The notes beneath the pieces are model-generated. The model was given only the letters and a program-made list of their open reading frames with translations, was not told the DNA's origin and ran no database searches. A DNA stretch of 8,110 nt. It comes from Actinomycetota bacterium. Lineage in GTDB: Bacteria > Actinomycetota > Thermoleophilia > Solirubrobacterales > Solirubrobacteraceae. The stretch covers positions 1 to 8,110 of the forward strand of contig WLNG01000055.1 of NCBI GenBank assembly GCA_009699915.1, read 5' to 3'. This document shows, one piece after another, positions 1-5,042 of this stretch; position 1 is the stretch's first letter, and each line of letters begins with the position of its first letter. A program made the translations under genes and the position numbers.

Positions 1-221
1 ATCGCGCCGAGCTCGTCACCGCGGTCCTCGACCTCGCCGAGCAGCCGGTGGAGCGCGAGCCCGTCTACCTCGAAGCGCAGCGGGCTCGCAGCGAGATTTT
101 CGAGCTCGTGGACCGCGACCGCCTCGGCGCCGGACACCACGATGACCCCGCAGCACTCATTCGGCGCATCACGCTGGGCGTGCGCGACGATCGCATCATG
201 CTGCTCGCGGGTCAGGCGCAT
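1..221 (-). CDS. mec: Mec-type JAMM/M67 metallopeptidase, N-terminal part (runs off left edge)
   Basis: Seventy-three residues are visible before the window ends. The protein begins MRLTREQHDAIVAHAQRDAP and continues with NECCGV, the JAMM glutamate motif (Glu22). This closely resembles the start of mycobacterial Mec, the zinc peptidase that cleaves cysteine from the CysO-cysteine adduct in the cytoplasm. The HxHxxxxxxxxSxxD zinc motif should lie just past the left edge, so catalytic competence cannot be judged. The ATG at 221 is preceded by GAGGGCGG, which overlaps the tatA stop codon at a suitable distance, so this start is well supported and translation is probably coupled to tatA. It is the last visible gene of the minus-strand operon with moeB-like, cysO, cysM and tatA. 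A generic M67 peptidase is the alternative, but cysO and cysM next door make Mec much the likeliest. Confidence 0.85.
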   Translation of the reverse strand, partial: MRLTREQHDAIVAHAQRDAPNECCGVIVVSGAEAVAVHELENLAASPLRFEVDGLALHRLLGEVEDRGDELGA

Positions 222-232
222 CGGCGCCGCCC

Positions 233-424
233 TCAGGCGTCGCTCTTGGCCTTGAGGACCGGTTTGTCCTCGTCAGCCGGGGTGTGGTCGCCGGAGAGCG
301 ACTCCTTGAACTCGCGCATCCCGCGGCCGATCGAGCGCCCGACCTCGGGGAGCTTCTTCGGGCCGAGGACCAGGAGTGCGATCACCAGGATCACGATGAG
401 CTCGGGTGCACCGATATTGGGCAT
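233..424 (-). CDS. tatA: Twin-arginine translocase subunit TatA
   Basis: This 63-residue protein has the full TatA layout. A short N-terminus (MPNIGAPEL) leads into one membrane helix at about residues 8-20. A Gly21-Pro22 hinge follows, then the amphipathic helix [20 protein letters not shown] (residues 23-42) and a charged, disordered tail. TatA oligomers in the cytoplasmic membrane form the passage for folded proteins delivered by TatC (and TatB where present). No tatC or tatB is visible here. The ATG at 424 matches the usual TatA N-terminus, yet no Shine-Dalgarno sequence precedes it. A TACCCT box (TANNNT type) lies 7 bases upstream, which would fit a leaderless transcript. The gene is 44 bases after cysM and 11 bases before mec, so it sits inside the cysteine biosynthesis operon, an unexpected partner. 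TatE is indistinguishable from TatA at this level. Confidence 0.93.
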   Translation of the reverse strand: MPNIGAPELIVILVIALLVLGPKKLPEVGRSIGRGMREFKESLSGDHTPADEDKPVLKAKSDA

Positions 425-468
425 GGGTCAAAGGGTACGCGCTCGCTGCTGCAGGCGCGACGGGCCGT

Positions 469-1443
469 CTACCACCAGACGGTCGAATCGAGGTTCTCAA
501 CCTCGTCGACCGGCAGCGTGTAGAGCCCAGAGGAGAGATACTTCCAGCCGTCGTCGCAGACGATGAAGACCACGTTGCCGCTGTCCATCTCGCCGGCGAT
601 GCGGTGCGCAACGCGGGCGATCGCCCCGGAGGAGACCCCGGCGAAGAGGCCCTCCTCGTCGAGCAGCTTGCGCGTCCAGAGCACGGCGTCACGGTTGGTG
701 ACGAAGATCTTCCGGTCGAGCAGCGAGATGTCGATGATCGGCGGGATGAAGCCGTCATCGAGCGAGCGCAGCCCCTGGACCGGCTCGCCCTGCATCGGCT
801 CGGCCGCGACGATCGTCACACGATCGCCGAGATCGTCCTTGAAGCGCCGAGCATGGCCCATCAGCGTGCCGCCGGTTCCAAGCCCGGCGACGAAGGCGTC
901 GACCTCACCGTCGAGCTCCTCGAGGATCTCGCGCGCGGTCCCGTGGTAGTGGGCGTTGGGATTGGCCTCGTTCCCGTACTGATACGGCATGTAGTACGAG
1001 CTGTCCGCAGCGGCCATCTCGAGCGCCATCGCGACAGCACCGTTCGAGCCTTGGTCTCCGGGCGAGTAAACAATTTGTGCGCCGTACATCTTCAGCAGCT
1101 GGGTGCGCTCGGGCGTGACGTTGTCCGGCATCACGACCTTCAGCGGATAGCCCTTGCGCGAGCAGATCATCGCCAGCGAGATCCCGGTGTTGCCGGAGGT
1201 CGGCTCGAGGATCGTCTGTCCGGGACGGATCAGACCGCGGTCCTCGGCATCCTCGATCAGCGCCTTCGCGACGCGGTCCTTGACCGAGCCGGTCGGGTTC
1301 TGCGACTCGAGCTTCGCCCAGATGCGCACGCCGGGCTTCGGCGAGATCCTGCGCAGTTCGACCAGCGGCGTATTACCGATCGCATCGACGATGTCGGTGT
1401 ACCGGCCCGCGCAGGGGCGTGAGGGGAGCGACGGAATCGCCAT
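469..1443 (-). CDS. cysM: CysM-type cysteine synthase (CysO-thiocarboxylate dependent, O-phosphoserine sulfhydrylase)
   Basis: This is a fold-type II PLP enzyme of 324 residues, essentially the length of mycobacterial CysM. Visible landmarks are the PLP lysine Lys55 in NPTGSVKDR, the substrate loop PTSGNTG (81-87), the phosphate-binding GLGTGGT (187-193) and SSG (271-273), which contacts the pyridine ring. Arg226 in GLRSLDDGFIP aligns with the mycobacterial CysM arginine (Arg220) that recognises O-phosphoserine; CysK enzymes lack it. The C-terminus ends VWW, similar to the mycobacterial tail that closes the active site. The expected reaction is O-phosphoserine plus CysO thiocarboxylate giving CysO-cysteine. 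There is no other usual start codon between the in-frame cysO stop and the ATG at 1443, and only a weak GAAG-type ribosome site. It lies 54 bases after cysO in the same operon. A plain O-acetylserine sulfhydrylase is the alternative, made unlikely by Arg226 and the neighbours. Confidence 0.93.
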   Translation of the reverse strand: MAIPSLPSRPCAGRYTDIVDAIGNTPLVELRRISPKPGVRIWAKLESQNPTGSVKDRVAKALIEDAEDRGLIRPGQTILEPTSGNTGISLAMICSRKGYPLKVVMPDNVTPERTQLLKMYGAQIVYSPGDQGSNGAVAMALEMAAADSSYYMPYQYGNEANPNAHYHGTAREILEELDGEVDAFVAGLGTGGTLMGHARRFKDDLGDRVTIVAAEPMQGEPVQGLRSLDDGFIPPIIDISLLDRKIFVTNRDAVLWTRKLLDEEGLFAGVSSGAIARVAHRIAGEMDSGNVVFIVCDDGWKYLSSGLYTLPVDEVENLDSTVWW

Positions 1444-1497
1444 GACTTCAGAAAAGATAGCGCGGCCGGGGCTCCGGTCCGCAAAGAAACCGCCGGA

Positions 1498-1773
1498 CTA
1501 GCGCCCGCCGGCCATTGCGGGCAGGATCACCAGCGTGTCGCCCTCGCCGACGGCCGTTTCCAGCCCGTCGAGCACGCGCACGTCCTCGTCGTTCAGATAG
1601 ACGTTGACGTAGCGATTGAGCTCGCCCTCGCCGCTGAAGATCTGCGTCGCCGTGTCGGGATGCATCTCGGTGAGGTTGCGCAGAACCTCGCCGACAGTGC
1701 CGCCCGGAGCCGACACCTCGCGCTCTCCGCCAACCGAAGGACGCAGGACCGGGGGAATTCGGATCGTTGCCAT
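1498..1773 (-). CDS. cysO: CysO-like ubiquitin-fold sulfur carrier protein ending Gly-Gly-Arg
   Basis: This 91-residue MoaD/ThiS-family carrier starts MATIRIPPVLRP and contains RYVNVYLNDEDVR (55-67) and LPAMAGG near the end, all closely matching mycobacterial CysO. The C-terminal glycine of such carriers is adenylated by an E1-like enzyme and converted to a thiocarboxylate that delivers sulfur. Here the reading frame continues one codon past the diglycine: the codons GGC GGG CGC TAG give Gly89-Gly90-Arg91-stop. If made as written, Arg91 would have to be removed before activation. The ATG at 1773 was chosen because it matches the family start; the frame stays open far upstream, but that part lies inside the preceding gene in another frame. 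It is 11 bases after the E1 gene with only a weak ribosome site (a GGG touching the upstream stop), suggesting translational coupling. MoaD is the alternative, disfavoured by cysM and mec next door. Confidence 0.93.
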   Translation of the reverse strand: MATIRIPPVLRPSVGGEREVSAPGGTVGEVLRNLTEMHPDTATQIFSGEGELNRYVNVYLNDEDVRVLDGLETAVGEGDTLVILPAMAGGR

Positions 1774-1784
1774 CGCCGTGAACC

Positions 1785-2969
1785 CTAGCCCGAAGCGGCG
1801 CAGAACGCTTCGTAGTCGGGGAACACTCCGAGTTCGTCGTCGCCGATCTCCCCCGGGTCGCGGGAGCAGATCGGGCACTCGGGATCGCGGCGGATCTTCA
1901 GCTCGGTGAACTCTGTGCCCAGCGCGTCGTAGATCAGCAGGCGCCCGATGAGGGGATCGCCGATGCCGGTGATCAGCTTGATGACCTCGGTCGCCTGCAA
2001 CAGGCCCATTGTTCCGGGGAGCACGCCCAGCACGCCGTTCGCCCCGCACGAAGGAGCCATCTCGGCAGGCGGTGGCTGGCGGAAGAGGCAGCGATAGCAG
2101 GGGCCATCGTGCGGCTTGAAGACACTGAGCTGGCCCTCGAAGCCGAGGATCGCCGCCGAGACGACCGGGATCCCGAGCCGCACCGTGGCATCGTTGAGCA
2201 GGTAGCGCGTCGGGAAGTTGTCGACCCCGTCGACGATCACGTCATACCCCTCGATGATCTCCATGATGTTCGAGGCATCGAGGCGCGTCGGGTACCCGAC
2301 AACCGTCACATCGGGGTTCAGGGCCTTGATCGTCTGCTCCGCGGACTCGGTCTTCGGCATCCCGATCCGTGCGGTGTCGTGGATCACCTGGCGCTGGAGG
2401 TTCGAGAGGTCGACGACGTCGCCGTCGACGATCCCGAGCGTGCCGACGCCGGCCGCGGCGAGATAGAGCGCGGTCGGCGAGCCGAGCCCGCCGGCGCCGA
2501 GCAGCAGGACCTTCGCATCGAGCAGCGCCTGCTGACCCGCGAGGCCGACCTCGGGAAGCAGCAGGTGGCGGCCGTAGCGCTCGCGCTGTTCGGGGGTCAG
2601 CGTGCGCTCGACTTCGACCTCATAGCCGCGATCCTTCCAGAGCGTGAATCCGCCGGACATCGACACGACATCCGCGTAGCCCAGCTCCTGCATCAGCGTG
2701 CGCGCCCCGAAGGCCGAGCGCGCTCCAGATGCGCAGTAGAGGACCACGCGTCGCCCACGGTCGGGGGCGACGCCCTCGACCCGAGTCTCAAGGAAGCTCC
2801 GCGGGATGTGGAGCGCTCCCGGCACCTTGCCCGCCGTGAGCTCCTCGGTCTCGCGGACGTCGATGATCGTGACGTCCCCGCCGACGAGCTTGGCGACCTC
2901 GGCGGGATCGACCTCCGTGACCTGCTCCTTGACTCGGCGCAGGAGCTCCTGGCCTGATACCTGAGCCAC
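1785..2969 (-). CDS. Rhodanese-E1 fusion: sulfur-carrier adenylyltransferase/sulfurtransferase (MoeB/MoeZ type)
   Basis: The protein has 394 residues and two domains. The N-terminal rhodanese domain (about 15-118) has a CASGAR active loop with Cys79 as the likely persulfide carrier. The MoeB/ThiF E1 domain (about 124-375) opens with LTPEQRERYGRHLLLPE. It then has the nucleotide-binding loop GAGGLG (158-163), DLSNLQRQ, a likely catalytic Asp250 in DGVDN, and zinc cysteines CYRC (291/294) and CPIC (365/368). Cys308 in SCGANGVLG matches the catalytic cysteine region of MOCS3/Uba4. It should adenylate the carrier C-terminus and transfer rhodanese sulfur to it; the carrier is most likely the adjacent CysO. 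MOCS3 and mycobacterial MoeZ carry rhodanese at the C-terminus; here the order is reversed. The start is GTG at 2969, supported by AGGTGA seven bases upstream. It is the first gene of the operon. It may also serve MoaD in molybdopterin synthesis, as MoeZ does. Confidence 0.92.
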   Translation of the reverse strand: MAQVSGQELLRRVKEQVTEVDPAEVAKLVGGDVTIIDVRETEELTAGKVPGALHIPRSFLETRVEGVAPDRGRRVVLYCASGARSAFGARTLMQELGYADVVSMSGGFTLWKDRGYEVEVERTLTPEQRERYGRHLLLPEVGLAGQQALLDAKVLLLGAGGLGSPTALYLAAAGVGTLGIVDGDVVDLSNLQRQVIHDTARIGMPKTESAEQTIKALNPDVTVVGYPTRLDASNIMEIIEGYDVIVDGVDNFPTRYLLNDATVRLGIPVVSAAILGFEGQLSVFKPHDGPCYRCLFRQPPPAEMAPSCGANGVLGVLPGTMGLLQATEVIKLITGIGDPLIGRLLIYDALGTEFTELKIRRDPECPICSRDPGEIGDDELGVFPDYEAFCAASG

Positions 2970-2976
2970 GACTAAA

Positions 2977-2982
2977 TCACCT
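2977..2982 (-). promoter_or_regulatory. Ribosome binding site deciding the GTG start of the rhodanese-E1 gene
   Basis: On the minus strand the hexamer AGGTGA lies seven bases before GTG at 2969. It matches the anti-Shine-Dalgarno complement well and is the reason for choosing this non-ATG start. The upstream frame closes at a TGA at 3006-3008, and no better start lies between. Confidence 0.7.
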
Positions 2983-3002
2983 GATTCTGATCGGGATTTC
3001 TC

Positions 3003-3014
3003 ACTTCAGGAAGT
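3003..3014. promoter_or_regulatory. Perfect palindrome abutting the -10 box, candidate operator
   Basis: ACTTC-AG-GAAGT is an inverted repeat with 5-base arms and a 2-base spacer. It overlaps the last bases of the candidate leftward -10 box and lies in the expected start-site zone, a usual position for a repressor site. With such short arms chance cannot be excluded, and I do not recognise the regulator. Confidence 0.3.
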
Positions 3015-3017
3015 ATA
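3012..3017 (-). promoter_or_regulatory. Candidate -10 box for the cysteine operon
   Basis: On the minus strand TATACT matches the sigma-70-type -10 consensus at five of six positions and sits about 43 bases before the operon's GTG start. I find no good -35 at 16-18 bases; the region there is GC-rich (around CACGCA). The complementary strand at the same place reads TATAGC (3015-3020) and could serve the divergent kinase gene, so the AT-rich patch may be shared. Confidence 0.4.
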
Positions 3018-3037
3018 GCGGCGGCCGACAGCTGCGT

Positions 3038-3068
3038 GGCGGGGGTATCGGACCCGCCTTTCCCCGCC
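3038..3068. repeat. Alternative GC-rich inverted repeats in the divergent region
   Basis: GGCGGGG (3038-3044) can pair with CCCCGCC (3062-3068) across a 17-base loop. Its first six bases can instead pair with CCCGCC (3053-3058) across 9 bases. The two right-hand arms are near-direct repeats separated by TTT. The structure ends about 17 bases before the kinase start, so it would lie in that gene's leader if transcription starts near 3027. There is no U-tract, so it is not a standard terminator. Confidence 0.35.
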
Positions 3069-3085
3069 GATAGGACGGGTGAACC

Positions 3086-4093
3086 GTGGTCGCCATCCGA
3101 ATTCCCCAGCGACGCGGAGCGCGCCTCTCGCGCTCTTCGCTGCTCGCGCAGGTCCTCGCCGTCAACGCGGCGCTGCTGACCGGCGCCGTCTTTGCGGCAA
3201 GCGTCGCCGCGCAGCTCGACCTCAGCGTCAGCAGCGATCTGCGGCGCTTCGGCATCCTCACCGTCGCGATCCTGACCGCGGTCCTCGTCAATGGCTTCGT
3301 GCTGCGGCGGCGTTTCGAACCGCTTGAGCGGATGATCGACACGATGGAGAAGGTCGCCAGCGACCCTCGCACGCGGCCGACGCTCCCCGACGCCAGAACC
3401 GACGAGATCGTGCGGCTCTACGAGTCCTTCGAGCGGATGCTCGACCGGCTCGACGAGGAGCGCGCCCGCACCGCGGCAGCTGTCCTACGCGCTCAGGAGG
3501 AAGAGCGCACACGCATCGCACGCGATCTCCATGACGAAGCAAACCAGGCGCTGACCGCCGTGCTGCTGCGGCTGCAGGCGACCGCGCAGAATGCCCCGGA
3601 CGCGCTGCGCGACGAACTGCTGGAGACGCAGGCCGTAGCCGATCAGGCGATCCGCGAACTGCTGCGACTGGCGCGCGAACTGCGTCCCGCTGCGCTGGAT
3701 GATCTCGGACTCGCCGCGGCGCTGCGCTCGAAGGCAAGTGATTTCGCGCGGCAGTCCGGGACGCGCATGAACGTCGACATCGACGCCCACGCCGCCGACA
3801 CGCTCTCCGCGGAGCGACAGATCGTGGTCTACCGCGTTGTCCAGGAGAGCCTCTCGAACGTCGCACAGCACGCGGGCGCGGCGAACGTCGTGGTGCGCCT
3901 ACAGCGCGAAGAGGGCGCCGTCGTCGTCGAGATCACCGACGATGGCGCCGGCTTCTCTGGCGAAGACGCAGCAGGGCGCCACGGGCTCCTGGGCATGCGC
4001 GAGCGCGCCGTGCTCGCCGGCGGTCGCCTTGAGATCCAGAGCGCGATCGGCGCTGGGACCACAATCCACCTGCGACTCGCGGACCAGAGATGA
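3086..4093 (+). CDS. NarL/LiaS-family sensor histidine kinase
   Basis: This 335-residue membrane kinase has two hydrophobic segments (about 17-43 and 56-73) separated by only a dozen residues, so it has no extracytoplasmic sensor domain. A HAMP-like linker and helical stalk (about 74-135) follow. The HisKA_3 box ERTRIARDLHDEANQ has phosphoacceptor His149 and the phosphatase-type DxxxQ (Asp150 to Gln154). The HATPase_c domain (about 240-332) has the N-box QESLSNVAQHAG (Asn258, His262), DDGAGF (285-290) and GLLGMRERA. It should autophosphorylate and pass phosphate to the response regulator encoded directly downstream, whose start overlaps this stop by four bases. The start is GTG at 3086 with AGGAC about nine bases upstream, a modest site. 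The minimal loop points to sensing in the membrane or through a partner, as in LiaS-type kinases; the stimulus is unknown. It is divergent from the cysteine operon. Confidence 0.93.
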   Translation: MVAIRIPQRRGARLSRSSLLAQVLAVNAALLTGAVFAASVAAQLDLSVSSDLRRFGILTVAILTAVLVNGFVLRRRFEPLERMIDTMEKVASDPRTRPTLPDARTDEIVRLYESFERMLDRLDEERARTAAAVLRAQEEERTRIARDLHDEANQALTAVLLRLQATAQNAPDALRDELLETQAVADQAIRELLRLARELRPAALDDLGLAAALRSKASDFARQSGTRMNVDIDAHAADTLSAERQIVVYRVVQESLSNVAQHAGAANVVVRLQREEGAVVVEITDDGAGFSGEDAAGRHGLLGMRERAVLAGGRLEIQSAIGAGTTIHLRLADQR

Positions 4094-4728
4094 GCGTGCG
4101 AATCCTCATCGCCGACGACCACGGCGTCGTGCGCGGCGGACTGCGGCTGCTGCTCGAGCGGCAGGAGGGCCTCGAGGTGGTCGGCGAGGCGGCCGACGGC
4201 GCGCAGGCGCTGCGCATGCTGCTGGAACTGCGGCCCGACATCGCCGTGCTGGACGTGAGCATGCCGCTCCTCACCGGGCTGCAGGTCACGCGAGAGATCA
4301 AGGCTCAGGCGCCCGAGATCAGCGTCGTGATCCTGTCGATGTTCGACGACGAGCGCTACGTGTTCGAAGCGCTGAAGGCCGGTGCCTCTGGCTACGTCCT
4401 GAAGCAGGAGGCCGGGCGCGACGTCGTCGAGGCGGTGCGGGCTGTCGAACGCGGTGAGCCCTTCCTCACGAACGCGGCGACCGAATCGCTCGTTCGCGAG
4501 TGGATGAGCGACGAGGCGACCGGCCCGAGCGAGCCGCTCACGCTGCGCGAGCAGGAGGTGCTCAAGCTGATCGCCGAAGCGCACACCAACCGCGAGATCG
4601 GCGAGGTTCTCGGGCTCAGCGAGAAGACCATCGAGTCGCACCGCGGCAACATCCTGCGCAAGCTCGGCATGCGCGACCGCGTCGAGCTGGTGCGGTACGC
4701 GATCCGGCGTGGCCTGATCGAACCCTGA
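4090..4728 (+). CDS. NarL/LuxR-family response regulator
   Basis: The protein has 212 residues. The receiver domain (1-120) shows the acidic pair Asp9-Asp10, phosphoacceptor Asp55 in VLDVSMP, a switch Ser83 in ILSMF and Lys105 in YVLKQ. A linker follows, then a LuxR-type helix-turn-helix (about 147-205). This opens LTLREQEVLKLIAEAHTNRE and has the recognition part LSEKTIESHRGNILRKLG. Phosphorylation by the upstream kinase would promote dimerisation and DNA binding; target genes cannot be told from sequence. The ATG at 4090 overlaps the kinase stop (ATGA), so translation is coupled, and all family residues are present. Its sites may include the divergent promoter region in front of its own operon, but that is inference only. 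Confidence 0.95.
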   Translation: MSVRILIADDHGVVRGGLRLLLERQEGLEVVGEAADGAQALRMLLELRPDIAVLDVSMPLLTGLQVTREIKAQAPEISVVILSMFDDERYVFEALKAGASGYVLKQEAGRDVVEAVRAVERGEPFLTNAATESLVREWMSDEATGPSEPLTLREQEVLKLIAEAHTNREIGEVLGLSEKTIESHRGNILRKLGMRDRVELVRYAIRRGLIEP

Positions 4729-4745
4729 CGCGCCTGCAAGGCGCG
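4729..4745 (+). terminator. Small hairpin directly after the response regulator stop
   Basis: CGCGCC (4729-4734) pairs with GGCGCG (4740-4745) around the loop TGCAA, starting the base after the stop codon. The six-base all-GC stem has no U-tract behind it. It may act with the stronger hairpin at 4777-4807 to end the two-component transcript. Confidence 0.3.
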
Positions 4746-4776
4746 CAGCCGCACCCTGGGGGCGACGTGATCGACC

Positions 4777-4807
4777 GGAGCGGCCGCCTAGCGTTTGCGG
4801 CCGCTCC
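4777..4807. terminator. Perfect 11-bp hairpin between convergent transcripts
   Basis: GGAGCGGCCGC (4777-4787) is fully complementary to GCGGCCGCTCC (4797-4807) around a 9-base loop. Neither side has a U-tract, so this is a candidate bidirectional terminator of the U-less kind often suggested in high-GC genomes. It lies 48 bases past the response regulator stop, and its loop contains the stop codon of the small minus-strand membrane protein. Confidence 0.5.
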
Positions 4808-4895
4808 ACCAGAGCCCGAGCGCGATCAGCACGACGGGAGCGATGTAGAGCAGCGCTTGGTACCAGTGGCCAGCGTGAGCGAACGGGATCGTCAT
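4788..4895 (-). CDS. Small single-pass membrane protein, 35 residues
   Basis: This short minus-strand frame encodes a protein beginning MTIPFAHAGHWYQ, followed by one strongly hydrophobic segment (about residues 12-30, LYIAPVVLIALGLWW) and a basic tail SGRKR. The layout is that of a real small membrane protein, with the basic end inside by the positive-inside rule and a histidine/tryptophan-rich N-terminus outside. I recall similar AHAGHW-containing small proteins in related actinobacteria but cannot name a function. The stop lies in the loop of the 4777-4807 hairpin. No Shine-Dalgarno site precedes the ATG. The codon just before overlaps the stop of a hydrophobic mini-frame (ATGA), so leaderless or coupled translation would be needed. 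The opposite strand shows only an unconvincing short frame. It could be a chance frame, but composition and topology argue against that. Confidence 0.55.
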   Translation of the reverse strand: MTIPFAHAGHWYQALLYIAPVVLIALGLWWSGRKR

Positions 4896-4960
4896 GGGAC
4901 GGTGGAGGAGATGAGCCAAGGGCCGAAACAGGTGAAGGCGACCATCACCGACAGCATCCG

Positions 4961-4983
4961 CTGCTGCGAGCTGATCGCAGCAG
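4961..4983. repeat. Perfect 9-bp hairpin upstream of the small membrane protein
   Basis: CTGCTGCGA (4961-4969) pairs with TCGCAGCAG (4975-4983) around the loop GCTGA. It is six bases from the next hairpin (4990-5017), so the two form a tandem pair between the secreted-protein gene and the small membrane protein frame. Its role is unknown; it could strengthen termination of leftward transcripts. Confidence 0.4.
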
Positions 4984-4989
4984 AACTAT

Positions 4990-5017
4990 AGAGGGCGGGC
5001 CCGGAGGCCCGCCCTCT
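4990..5017 (-). terminator. Perfect 12-bp hairpin, likely terminator of the secreted-protein gene
   Basis: AGAGGGCGGGCC (4990-5001) pairs fully with GGCCCGCCCTCT (5006-5017) around a 4-base loop. It lies 25 bases past the stop of the minus-strand secreted-protein gene. Read leftward it is followed by TAGTTCT, a weak U-rich stretch; read rightward there is no T run. This favours a terminator acting on the leftward gene. Confidence 0.65.
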
Positions 5018-5042
5018 GAAGCGGTGCTTGAAGCCTGCCGGC

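Noticed and set aside
406..1422. Plus-strand open frame of 338 codons opposite cysM
   Set aside because: It is antisense to a clearly recognised enzyme; its product has no domain-like pattern and is explained by the GC-rich codon pattern of the real gene.
1444..1500. CysO and CysM in the same frame, separated by a TAG and 18 codons, read as a possible stop-codon readthrough fusion
   Set aside because: A carrier needs a free C-terminus, and the intervening codons look like untranslated spacer; same-frame placement has a one-in-three chance.
1498..2049. Long version of CysO with 92 extra N-terminal residues
   Set aside because: The extension is a shadow of the E1 gene; the family start is at 1773.
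2109..2957. Plus-strand open frame of 282 codons opposite the rhodanese-E1 gene
   Set aside because: Charged, low-information product antisense to an unmistakable two-domain protein; a shadow frame.
1498..2969. Assignment of the carrier and E1 to molybdopterin (MoaD/MoeB) or thiamine (ThiS/ThiF) synthesis
   Set aside because: No other Moa, Mog or Thi genes are present, and CysM plus Mec point to the cysteine route; a side role for the E1 is still possible.
3015..3020. TATAGC as a firm -10 for the kinase gene
   Set aside because: No -35 at a suitable distance, and it overlaps the better leftward TATACT box.
3829..4809. Minus-strand open frame of 326 codons opposite the two-component genes
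   Set aside because: It spans the complement of two recognised genes and has no family features.
4911..4991. Plus-strand 26-codon frame behind a GGAGG sequence
   Set aside because: The spacing to the ATG is only two bases, the product is unrecognised and its end runs through two hairpins; kept only as a finding about competing frames.
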